Positions 1 to 7,567 of a stretch of DNA of 64,000 nucleotides are shown piece after piece. Each line of letters starts with the position of its first letter. Position 1 is the first letter of the stretch. Source of the DNA: Silvimonas soli (GTDB lineage Bacteria; Pseudomonadota; Gammaproteobacteria; Burkholderiales; Chitinibacteraceae); assembly GCF_030035605.1 (NCBI RefSeq), contig NZ_CP106736.1:1860001-1924000 (forward strand), given 5' to 3'. Below the pieces are notes generated by a model. That model was not told where the DNA came from and ran no database searches. It worked only from the letters and a program-made list of their open reading frames with translations. The translations under genes were made by a program, and so were the position numbers.

Positions 1-2
1 GA

Positions 3-1799
3 GCCATCTACATAAGATATTTCTATGGCTTGGTGGCTGCAGCCACTTTTGGATCTTATTTTTTTAGTTGCATGATTAGTGATAGAAAAATTCATCTGTT
101 CGGCGTATTTGCTGCCAGCATGGTCGTGAGCTATTTGTTTGTTGGGTTATTGGTTTTCCACGACACGACCAGCATAATTAGTTACGTTGTCATCAACAAT
201 CAACTGAGTTTTGGCAATTCTGTTGATATGACACTAGATGTGGGGAATACTACAAAAACTTGGATTATTGTTGCTCTTGTATTGGTTGCGCTTAACGCGT
301 ACGTCGTTCTACGCAAAAGACAGTTTTTCCTCACAATTAATATTCTCTTGCTGATTTTCTTCAAGCTGGGCTTTGGGCGTGCAGACCATTATCTCAACTA
401 TTTTGTTTCGCCTGTGGCCATGCTCGCGCTCTTGGCTATTTTTGAGAAATCAAAAATTGGCCGTGCAGTATTTTTGCTAATCATGATCGCTTTGTACTAC
501 TTGTCAACCACGCCAAGTTACATCAACTCCCCCACGAGGGACCCTTTGCGTGCAGCCATTGATTTCAATAGCAGCTACGCGGCACGAATGGCCAATGCTT
601 ACCCAGAATTCAAGCTGGATTCAGTAATGCGGGAACTCATAGGCAATTCTACCGTTGACGTTTATCCGTATAACAATGAGTACATATTCGCCAATGAATT
701 AAATTATCGGCATAGGCCGCTATTCCAAGGCTATATGACACTTACGCCGAAACTCGACGCTATGAATCAGACTTATTTCGAATCGCCTAACCGCCCCGAG
801 TTCATATTGTGGACTGCGGGCATTTCATGTACTTCTGCCCGGTGCAACCCGTTCGATTCGCCTGACCAGAAATATTCGCTAAATGAAGACCCGTTAACCA
901 CTAGTTCAATTCTTCTTAATTATCATGTTGTTAAAAGTGGCAAGGGGAAGGGCGGCGTGCCGCTGCTGCTTTTGCGCAAAAATCAGTTTGTGACAGCCTA
1001 TGCGGAAAAATTTATTGCCGAGCGAAATATGGAATTTGGAAAATGGTATTTAGTTCCCAAAGTGAGCGGTGGCTTGCTTAAAATCAAACCGAATTTCAAG
1101 CTGACCATTTATGCAAAGGTCAAAAACATGTTATTCCGCGGCAATGTCCTGAAGATTAAACTTAAAGGGCAATCTGGGCAGATACGCGAGTATAGGCTGA
1201 ATATTTTGAATGCTTCCAGCGGTGTGACGGTATCGCCGTTGTTGGATAACATTGACCTTAGCGGCGAAAGAATCACCGAAATTATGTTTGATACAGCATC
1301 AAGTGGCTATTTTGAACCAGAGTTCACAGCGAATTGGGTCAACATTGCGGCCGCTAGTATTGTAGATCGTGGGTATGTATCGTCTGACGCCATTGTAAAC
1401 GGGGTTCCGGCCCATGATGACCAAAAGTCGGGAGTATGCGATGGCTCAATAGATACAGTGAATGGGGCATTGATCACAGCCGCCCCCCTGCGGGTGTCGG
1501 ATTTTATGGGGGTGCGCGGATGGCTAGCAGCATCCACTCAGAAGGGCGAGATTTATGACAATATCTTCCTCACCTTCACGAATCAAGCCGGCAAGCAGAT
1601 CTACGTTAAAACTCGCAGCCAGATACGAGACGACGTAGCGAAGGCGTTCAAACAGCCTCCACTTAGCGCTGCTGGTTTTGAGTCACAAGTTGACGTTTCG
1701 GGGTTTCATGGAAAGGTCATACTAGGCATGGCTGGAATGATCGGCTCTGTTCTCTATACGTGCAGCCAGTTTCAGGTACCGATTCAATTGGTAAACTAA
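3..1799 (+). CDS. Large membrane protein of the polysaccharide locus, 5' end outside the window
   Basis: The reading frame is open to the window edge, so the start lies upstream and only the last ~598 residues are seen. The N-terminal third is a run of hydrophobic segments. A conserved patch with GFGRADHYLNYF follows, then a soluble region with NYRHRPLFQGY, DAMNQTYF and PEFILW. This layout resembles the membrane-anchored glycosyltransferase-like proteins common in O-antigen loci (dolichol-P-mannose-dependent type), but no catalytic motif is certain. The last ~200 residues look like a beta-rich extracytoplasmic domain. The stop lies 17 bp before an IS3 end, so the gene is intact at its 3' side. 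It shares its overall plan (membrane half plus soluble C-terminal half) with the protein at 4910-6775. Function is inferred from context only. Confidence 0.7.
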   Translation, partial: AIYIRYFYGLVAAATFGSYFFSCMISDRKIHLFGVFAASMVVSYLFVGLLVFHDTTSIISYVVINNQLSFGNSVDMTLDVGNTTKTWIIVALVLVALNAYVVLRKRQFFLTINILLLIFFKLGFGRADHYLNYFVSPVAMLALLAIFEKSKIGRAVFLLIMIALYYLSTTPSYINSPTRDPLRAAIDFNSSYAARMANAYPEFKLDSVMRELIGNSTVDVYPYNNEYIFANELNYRHRPLFQGYMTLTPKLDAMNQTYFESPNRPEFILWTAGISCTSARCNPFDSPDQKYSLNEDPLTTSSILLNYHVVKSGKGKGGVPLLLLRKNQFVTAYAEKFIAERNMEFGKWYLVPKVSGGLLKIKPNFKLTIYAKVKNMLFRGNVLKIKLKGQSGQIREYRLNILNASSGVTVSPLLDNIDLSGERITEIMFDTASSGYFEPEFTANWVNIAAASIVDRGYVSSDAIVNGVPAHDDQKSGVCDGSIDTVNGALITAAPLRVSDFMGVRGWLAASTQKGEIYDNIFLTFTNQAGKQIYVKTRSQIRDDVAKAFKQPPLSAAGFESQVDVSGFHGKVILGMAGMIGSVLYTCSQFQVPIQLVN

Positions 1800-1842
1800 G
1801 CAACCAACATTTGGCTTGATCTCCTCCCGCTTAGCCGAGCGG

Positions 1843-2688
1843 CTAGAACTGGAGATTCCCGGCTTCAAGGTGTGCGAGCCGGAACTCGCTCGGGGTCCGG
1901 TTTCCCAGTGAGCTATGCGGCCTGAACTCGTTGTAGTCGACCCGCCAGCGCTCAATCTTTTCCCGCGCATCGTCCAGCGACAGGAACCAGTGCACGTTCA
2001 GGCATTCATCCCGCAGACTGCCGTTGAATGACTCGATAAACGCATTATCTGTGGGTTTGCCCGGACGTGAGAAGTCGAGCGTGACCCCGTGTTCATACGC
2101 CCAGTGGTCCAGCGCATGCGAAATGAACTCGCTGCCATTGTCCACCTGAATCCGTTGCGGCGTCCCGCGCAATGCCTGTAGATGCCGCATCGTGGCCACG
2201 ACATCCACTGCTTTCAATGCGTAATCCACCGTGATGGCCAGGCTCTCTCGGCTAAAATTATCCACTACAGTCAACGCCCGGATTCTTTGCCCGTTGAACA
2301 GCTGGTCCGCGATAAAATCCATGCTCCAGCAGGCATTTACCGTAGAGACTTCAGGTCGCCCCTGCCGGTGCGCGGCAGCCACGCGACGGCGTGGCCGCTT
2401 GCTGCGCAGGTTCAGCCCTTCCTCGCAGTAAATCCGGTACGTCTTCTTGTGGTTGATCAGCCAGCCTTCGCGCCGCAACAGCACATGGATGCGCTCGGCA
2501 CCGTAGCGAATGCGCGTGGCCGCAATCTCCCGGATCCGCTGTCGTTCGGCCCGGTCATCCCGGGGGTGGGCGTGGTAGAAGTAAGTGGCCTGCCGCAACC
2601 GGATCACTGCCGTCGCCCGGCGGATGCTGACCCGGTAAGCCTCAATCAGGAAGTTGGCCAGCTCGCGCTTGCGGGCTGGCTTCAGAGC
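1843..2688 (-). pseudogene. IS3 transposase OrfB, catalytic domain, cut from OrfA
   Basis: This is the rve/DDE integrase half of an IS3 transposase. It begins ALKPARKREL at the junction with the inner element. The HTH_21-like region (IRYGAERIHVLLRREGW) comes before the catalytic core. The DDE residues are visible: D in CWSMDFIAD, D in QVDNGSEF and E in DNAFIESFNG. The domain is full length to its stop, but the inner IS has separated it from orfA and the frameshift site, so the normal OrfAB fusion cannot form. The frame stays open into the inner IS as far as 2742, which adds about 20 foreign residues and is probably meaningless. Confidence 0.85.
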
Positions 2689-2762
2689 TAATGGAATGGT
2701 CCGCCCCTCCCTCTGCAGGAACATACTTTGATTGGGCTTCACCTTTCAGCAAGGAGACGATC

Positions 2763-3839
2763 ATGAGAAACAAACCTGTTGGCGCAACCGTGTACGGGAT
2801 CGATCTGGGTAAGACCACTTTTCATGTCGTGGGTCTGGACGCTGCGGGTCATCCTGTTCAGCGCATTACGCTCAGTCGTAACACCATCTTCACTTTCTTT
2901 TCGAATGCCACTGCGGCGCGGATCGGCATGGAGGCCTGCCCCGGATCACAATGGCTTGCCAGGAAACTTGAATCTATGGGGCATACAGTCAGAATCATCC
3001 CGGCCCAGTTCGTCAAACCCTATGTCAAATCCAACAAGAATGACCTGATCGATGCAGCAGCCATTGCCGAAGCCGTGACGCGCCCCACCATGCGTTTTGT
3101 GCAGGCACGTTCCGTGGAGCAAGTGGAATTGCAGGCCCGGCATCGGATCCGGGACCGGTTGATTGCCAGCAGGACTCGCTTAATTAACCAGGCTCGCGCA
3201 TTCTGCCTTGAGTTTGGCATCCCCATCCGGGCCGGTAGCAGTGCATTCAAGCTCGGCTTGCCGCAGGTGCTGGCTGATGAAACAAATGATCTCACGCCTC
3301 CCATGCGCGACATGCTCCGAGACCTGGCAAATGAGCTGGGGCAGATCGAGCAGCGCATCAACGACGTCACCGAACACATCAATGCCGTTGCAACCCGTTC
3401 AGAGATGGCAAGGCGCCTGACCAGCATTCCCGGTATCGGTAATCTCGGTGCTACTGCCATTCTGGCGGCCGTCGGGGATGGTCATCAGTTTCATAAGGCC
3501 AGAGATCTTGCCGCCTGGCTGGGGCTCGTGCCTGCGCAATACTCCACCGGTGGCAAATCGACCCTTCTCGGTGTCAGCAAGCGCGGCAACAGCTACATCC
3601 GGCGTTTACTCATTCATGGCGCGCGCTCTTGTGTCCTGCATCTGGACAGCTCAAAGGACCGGCTGGGCGAGTGGATCGCCGGGCTGGAAGCACGCATGCA
3701 TGCGAACAAGGTGGTCGTGGCACTGGCCAACAAACTGGCCAGAATCGTGTGGGCGATCCTGAACCACCCTGGCACACTCTATTTACGTGACGGCCGGATC
3801 AGCACACGAACACCACAGCAGGAAGGAGAAATTGCCTGA
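2763..3839 (+). CDS. IS110-family DEDD transposase (IS1111 subgroup)
   Basis: It has 358 residues and starts at ATG 2763 behind a strong AAGGAG. The N-terminal RuvC-like DEDD domain shows D in YGIDLGKTTFHV, E in IGMEACPGSQ and D residues in NKNDLIDAAAIAEA. The C-terminal Transposase_20 domain has the helix-hairpin-helix-like IPGIGNLGATAILA and the conserved SKRGNSYIRRLLIHGARS block, which contains the candidate catalytic serine. IS110 enzymes recombine circular element DNA with a target chosen by an element-encoded guide RNA. In the IS1111 subgroup that RNA comes from the tail downstream of the gene, as laid out here. The gene looks intact and possibly active. Confidence 0.93.
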   Translation: MRNKPVGATVYGIDLGKTTFHVVGLDAAGHPVQRITLSRNTIFTFFSNATAARIGMEACPGSQWLARKLESMGHTVRIIPAQFVKPYVKSNKNDLIDAAAIAEAVTRPTMRFVQARSVEQVELQARHRIRDRLIASRTRLINQARAFCLEFGIPIRAGSSAFKLGLPQVLADETNDLTPPMRDMLRDLANELGQIEQRINDVTEHINAVATRSEMARRLTSIPGIGNLGATAILAAVGDGHQFHKARDLAAWLGLVPAQYSTGGKSTLLGVSKRGNSYIRRLLIHGARSCVLHLDSSKDRLGEWIAGLEARMHANKVVVALANKLARIVWAILNHPGTLYLRDGRISTRTPQQEGEIA

Positions 3840-4066
3840 CCCATTCCCAGTTTGCTGGATTCTGTATTGACGACAAAACAGCCAAACGGCGCACGGTAAA
3901 TCTTGCAAAAAAAGCGGGTTCAGAGCCCGAACCGCTATTTAGAAACCGTACGCGCGTATTTCATCATGGCCTGGCTGTAACAACAGCCCACTCGCGAGAG
4001 GCCGGATACATTAAGGCAAACTGTTCTGTCACGGATACACCATCTTGCAAAGCCGGGGCGGACCAT
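3840..4066 (+). ncRNA. Candidate guide RNA (seekRNA/bridge RNA) of the IS1111-type element
   Basis: This is the non-coding tail between the transposase stop and the right subterminal repeat, where IS1111 elements encode their target-guiding RNA. Two segments match the insertion site. TTCAGAGC (3919-3926) equals the last 8 bases of the left flank (2681-2688). CAAAAAAAGC (3906-3915) is the reverse complement of the rejoined site GC plus TTTTTTTG (2687-2688 and 4070-4077). Both end in the GC at the junction. They sit 3 bases apart beside a stem of AGCGG(G)TTC pairing with GAACCGCT (3913-3935). Exact RNA ends and the donor loop were not determined. Confidence 0.65.
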
Positions 4067-4329
4067 ACATTTTTTTGAATGACTTCCTGCAGCATCTGCT
4101 TGTCCAGGCTCAGGTCAGCCACCATCCGCTTGAGCCGGGCATTTTCTTCTTCCAGCTGCTTCAGGCGCCTCAATTCGCTCACGCCCAGCCCGGCGTATTT
4201 CTTTTTCCAGAGATAAAACGTGGCCTCGCAAATGCCCATCTTGCGGCAGACCTCCGCCGTGGCGGTGCCCGACTCGGCCTGGCGCAGCGCAAAGGCAATT
4301 TGTTCTTCCGTGTATTTCGACGTTTTCAT
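3964..4329 (-). pseudogene. IS3 OrfA (helix-turn-helix and leucine zipper), 3' end replaced
   Basis: It starts at ATG 4329 with MKTSKYTEEQIAFALRQAES, a typical IS3 OrfA. The HTH region (VCRKMGICEATFYLWKKKY) is followed by a leucine-zipper stretch (LRRLKQLEEENARLKRMVA) and DKQMLQEVIQK. The genuine sequence ends at 4070, where the IS1111-type element was inserted. The remaining ~35 residues to the stop at 3964 are read from the inner element's right end. Without the A6G slippage site joined to orfB, no OrfAB transposase can be made. Confidence 0.85.
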
Positions 4330-4410
4330 GGCCAATCTCCTGCCCGTGAAGGCATCAAATCTGCCAGAAATCCCTGGTTTTCGCTGCTCCGGTTTTGTGG
4401 GAGGAGATCA

Positions 4411-4683
4411 CTCATCAACGCGAGGTACAGCTACGCCAGATTCAGCCGGGCAAGCCGAACCAGAATGCGTACATCGAATCATTCAATGGCCGGTTTCGTG
4501 ATGAATGCCTGAATGAACACTGGTTTACCAGTCTGGCCCATGCACGGGTACTCATAGAAACCTGGCGCCGGGAATACAACGAGGAAAGACCCAAGAAATC
4601 GCTGCGCGGCCTGACGCCGTCCGCGTATGCCAGGCAACTGGCGGCGAAGTCGGTTAGCCGCTCGGTTAGGCGGGAGGAGATCA
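4411..4683 (+). pseudogene. Second IS3-family remnant: 3' end of orfB and its terminal repeat
   Basis: About 80 residues of an OrfB C-terminus read rightward, with the catalytic E in NQNAYIESFNGRFRDECLNE, then WRREYNEERPKKSLRGLTP. The D residues and orfA are missing. The remnant ends in GGGAGGAGATCA (4672-4683), the same 12-bp terminus as the neighbouring element, preceded by TAGCCGCTCGGTTAGGCG, nearly the mirror of the other copy's end at 1829-1845. The frame runs past the IS end to 4742 and is not a real product. The 4684-4909 stretch holds nothing I recognise. Confidence 0.8.
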
Positions 4684-4909
4684 CCCGCCGAACTAAAGAA
4701 ATGGCTAAGATTACCGGCCATGCCCCTAGAAGACGAATTTAATCCCGTTTACAAATACTTCCTCCAGGCATCCACTTACATCTTATCGGTCAGAAACAGT
4801 CCATTTAAGCCCGAGGCAACACTCGCACGTCGAATGCAATTCTTTATTCATGTTACAACGCAGCTACGGAGATAAATGAGCCTAGTCCTGTTCAACAACA
4901 AATGTTAGG

Positions 4910-6775
4910 ATGAAGGAAATAGAATGTGCACTAGCCTCGTTACCGGCAGCAAAAAATATTGGAAATTTGTCTATGCTAACCAACGCTATTATCATCAGAA
5001 AAGCAATCAGCATATTATTTTATGCGGGAATATTTTTTTTAGCTATCTCCATTCTATTTTTAAGAAATCCTGATCCTATTTTTAATCCTGTAATTTACGC
5101 AGAGGATGCACTTTGGACTGCATCAGGGCTGACTAACGGGTGGTTACACGTATTGCTTCACGCGAGAACGGACTATTTTGTTTTTATCAATATATTTTTA
5201 TTGTTTATTTCCACAAAATTAAGCACTTTTTTTTCAACAAATCCGCTCTCTCTTCTTCCGCAAGCAATTGCTTTTGTTTCTTTTTCATTCTACTCCGCTA
5301 TAGCAACGTTTGCATTTGCAACTCTAAGGAAAATCACTACATCATTCTTTTCCGGAATCGGATTCATTTTGATTGTTTTGCTTCCAATGGGCAACACGCA
5401 AAATGAAACAATTGGGAGAATATTGCAAGTTGGATTTGTCATCCCCTTGCTTGTCGTAATGTTGCTTTTTTGGCGTGACGAACTAAGATGCAAATTGCTT
5501 TCAATTTGCGTTGATATATTTTTATTTATTTGTGCTGCAACAAATCCGATTACATTAGTCCTTGTTTTTTCTTACGTTATTTTTGATTACTCGCGAGACG
5601 AAAACTTCTTGTCATGTATAAGAAGAACAGGAATTCTGATTACTTCATTTACTGTTCTCGCCATATACCTCCTCCCCCGACTAGGTGGTAAAGGCGGGGT
5701 TCCGGAGGATATGGTTAGTAGCAACCTAATTGAAGCAACAGTTGCAAGACCTTTACTCTACCCCTTTTTATTTCCATGGTACGAGAAACTATCAGACGCG
5801 GTTTCTATCTTACTTTTTTTATTTTTATTTGCAATGACTTACAATGCCTACCGAAAATCAGGCAACGAGCACGCAAAGAAACTTATTCTATTTTCCGCTG
5901 TTGCTTTGGCAATCTACGATCTATTGTCTATCATTAAGCGACCGGGCTTGACAAGCTTTTTTTCAAACTATCAAAACACTGGGCCAGATAGATATTACGT
6001 AGGATTGAATGTATTGGTGGTATTTTTGACAATTTCTTGTATTTCTCAAATATCGCGAGCGCGGAAAAATATATTTTTCTTATTTTTAATAATGGTATCG
6101 ATTTTTGAAGTTTACGCTTTCAACGGGTCGCTGATTTTTGAATTTTATGAAACTCGGCAGCCCATAAAAACGATGTTTAACTTTCCTGAGCAAATTTGTC
6201 TTAGTGAGCCTCAAATACCTTTAGAAGCCACGTCGCGGATAGAAATTTATCCTGAAACATCAGAATGGATCATGTCAGTTCCTTCTCGTTATATAAAAAA
6301 AGAGGGATGTAATTTTACTAGCCGTGCAGATGCTGGAATCGCCCACCTAGGTGAAGTATATAAAATACAACCAAGCACCCCACTTGGAGAGGCTAATGCA
6401 ATACCCCTCTTAATGACAGCGGCTCAACAAAACCAAAACACAAGCTTAAATCGTATAGGGGTTATGTTTGCAACCTACGTTAAAATAAACCAAGGCGATG
6501 CCGTATTGCGCCTAAGGGGGCCGAAAGGCGCCGAATTCATTCAAAGATTTTCTCTGGCAACACTCTCGGATAATAAATATCACTATTTCAACCTTGATTC
6601 AAAGCGTTACACGCTCGGTGAAATTTCCGGACTCACTGGTAGAGGGGTGAGCACATGGGAAGCCCATGGTGACAATGGAAGCGTTAATACCTGCCTTGTG
6701 TATGAGTACGTCGACGGCAAGAAACGCTTTACACCAGGATGCCCATTAGATGGGCCAGTTCGAGTGCTGAGATAA
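4910..6775 (+). CDS. AT-rich polytopic membrane protein with C-terminal soluble domain
   Basis: A 621-residue protein. Roughly residues 30-430 carry some ten hydrophobic segments, with a short polar motif (NPVIYAEDALWTASGL) after the first one. The last ~190 residues are soluble. An acidic pair and a large outside domain are typical of undecaprenyl-sugar-using membrane glycosyltransferases or O-antigen modifiers, but no family-defining motif is certain. The DNA is far more AT-rich than the genes from 11 kb onward, with many TTT/ATT/AAA codons, suggesting recent transfer. ATG 4910 follows a weak TTAGGATG; ATG 4976 is an alternative. It lies between IS remnants, outside the leftward operon, and probably has its own promoter. 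Confidence 0.7.
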   Translation: MKEIECALASLPAAKNIGNLSMLTNAIIIRKAISILFYAGIFFLAISILFLRNPDPIFNPVIYAEDALWTASGLTNGWLHVLLHARTDYFVFINIFLLFISTKLSTFFSTNPLSLLPQAIAFVSFSFYSAIATFAFATLRKITTSFFSGIGFILIVLLPMGNTQNETIGRILQVGFVIPLLVVMLLFWRDELRCKLLSICVDIFLFICAATNPITLVLVFSYVIFDYSRDENFLSCIRRTGILITSFTVLAIYLLPRLGGKGGVPEDMVSSNLIEATVARPLLYPFLFPWYEKLSDAVSILLFLFLFAMTYNAYRKSGNEHAKKLILFSAVALAIYDLLSIIKRPGLTSFFSNYQNTGPDRYYVGLNVLVVFLTISCISQISRARKNIFFLFLIMVSIFEVYAFNGSLIFEFYETRQPIKTMFNFPEQICLSEPQIPLEATSRIEIYPETSEWIMSVPSRYIKKEGCNFTSRADAGIAHLGEVYKIQPSTPLGEANAIPLLMTAAQQNQNTSLNRIGVMFATYVKINQGDAVLRLRGPKGAEFIQRFSLATLSDNKYHYFNLDSKRYTLGEISGLTGRGVSTWEAHGDNGSVNTCLVYEYVDGKKRFTPGCPLDGPVRVLR

Positions 6776-6804
6776 GCGCTTCACAAATTAGCCGCTCGGA
6801 TTCA

Positions 6805-6840
6805 ACCGGTCAGTATAAGCCCTGCGTATTACTGACTGGT
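6805..6840 (+). terminator. Stem-loop after the AT-rich membrane protein gene
   Basis: ACCGGTCAGTA (6805-6815) pairs with TACTGACTGGT (6830-6840), giving an 11-bp stem with one G-T pair and a 14-base loop. It has no clear U-tract. It may end transcription from 4910-6775 or be part of a repeat. Confidence 0.35.
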
Positions 6841-6849
6841 CTGGCCCGG

Positions 6850-7084
6850 CCTCAATGGACACCGTGTTAAGCACTGAGTGCTGATTTGCGCTGCTCGAAT
6901 TCCACCGGGGTCAGATACCCCAAGTCGAATGGCGGCGATGAAGATTGTAAAACCGGTGTATTCAAACACAGCCAGCACCTGGTTCACTGCATCACGCTTG
7001 AACGATTCGGGGTAAGTACGTCTGTCTTGGTCATGAACACAACTCCTAGGTGGGCATTATCCACCTTAAGTTAGTCCATTGAGG
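6850..7084 (-). mobile_element. Internally deleted IS3-family relic
   Basis: The ends CCTCAATGGAC (6850-6860) and GTCCATTGAGG (7074-7084) are inverted repeats. On the minus strand the right part starts MTKT at 7034 and, after a one-base slip, continues RTYPESFKRDAVNQVLAVFE, the N-terminus of an IS3 OrfA. The left part encodes LGYLTPVEFEQRKSALSA-stop (6926-6867), the C-terminus of an IS3 OrfB. About 1 kb between them is missing, leaving a ~235-bp MITE-like remnant. It differs from the two IS3 copies at 1817-4683. Confidence 0.8.
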
Positions 7085-7163
7085 TCGGGGCACACCACGA
7101 ACGGAACGAGAACAAAGAGATCGCCTATGCTGAAACCCTAGACGATTCAGGACAGTAGCGGAA

Positions 7164-7515
7164 TGCACAAACTATAACGTGCTCAGCATGCGCGAGACTA
7201 TCGACTTGTTTGGCGTTGGCTTTGAGATGCCGAAGGAATGGAAACCTGAAGTTTATCAAGAGTACATGGTGCCAATTCTGATTAGCCGCGACGAAGGCCC
7301 TCAAGTACTTCACGCAACCTACGGGACGATTCCGAAAAAGCACTTTCCGCCCGGCGCCAAATTCTCAACGGTGAACGACCTCGTCGGATCAATTGGCGAA
7401 AAGCATTGGTTTAAAATCGGTTTGGAAGCGCTGCCAACTTTGTTTGGTGCCGATACTGCAGTTCTACGATCCGTGCAATGAAACTGCTAACTCCAAGAAA
7501 AAACCTAAGTTTTAG
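7164..7515 (+). pseudogene. Broken SRAP-family (YedK/HMCES-like) gene
   Basis: The frame from TGC 7164 reads CTNYNVLSMRETIDLFGV, matching the SRAP N-terminus whose Cys2 attacks abasic sites, then ATYGTIPKKHFPPGAKFSTVN. The codon before the Cys is GAA, not ATG, so the normal start is lost. Near 7430 a frameshift is needed to continue as QLCLVPILQFYDPCNE, the next SRAP block (LCLVP..FYEP). After that the frame stops at 7515, so the C-terminal half is absent. A ~98-residue piece could still be read from GTG 7179 or ATG 7188, but it would lack the catalytic Cys. Confidence 0.65.
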
Positions 7516-7567
7516 CACGATAGCGCAAATGCTAGACAAAGTGTTGCGCTGTCTGAATCCCTCTAGG

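Larger units (their letters stand above)
2689..4069 (+). mobile_element. IS1111-type (IS110 family) insertion sequence inside the IS3 element
   Basis: Subterminal 12-bp inverted repeats ATGGTCCGCCCC (2696-2707) and GGGGCGGACCAT (4055-4066) are perfect. Taking 7 bp outside the left repeat (TAATGGA) and 3 bp outside the right repeat (ACA) restores the interrupted IS3 sequence exactly. The 7/3 spacing is the known signature of the IS1111 subgroup. The element is about 1381 bp, with one transposase gene followed by a ~215-bp non-coding tail. There is no target duplication, which is normal for this family. Confidence 0.9.
1817..4410 (-). mobile_element. IS3-family insertion sequence, split by an IS1111-type element
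   Basis: The ends are perfect 12-bp inverted repeats: TGATCTCCTCCC at 1817-1828 and GGGAGGAGATCA at 4399-4410. Removing the inner element (2689-4069) leaves about 1213 bp, the normal IS3-family size. It encodes orfA (from 4329) and orfB (to 1843) on the minus strand. At the break the rejoined sequence reads C-AAAAAAA-GC. This is an A6G slippery site where orfA would end in QKKL-stop and a -1 shift would enter orfB. No matching target duplication is visible: the outer flanks are ...TTGGCT and CTCATC. The IS407-like subgroup is my guess. Confidence 0.9.

Noticed and set aside
2182..2691. 169-codon frame on the plus strand opposite the IS3 orfB
   Set aside because: It is the antisense shadow of a clear DDE transposase and has no family features.
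4001..4016. Possible donor-binding guide in the IS1111 tail (ATACATTA resembling the joined element ends)
   Set aside because: Only about five bases match each end and they overlap, too weak to call without folding the RNA.
3964..4069. C-terminal 35 residues of the IS3 OrfA frame as a novel fusion protein
   Set aside because: They are just the inner IS's right end read in frame; no evidence of function.
4684..4742. Extension of the second IS3 OrfB remnant past the element's terminal repeat
   Set aside because: The coding sequence should end inside the IS; these codons are host DNA read through by chance.
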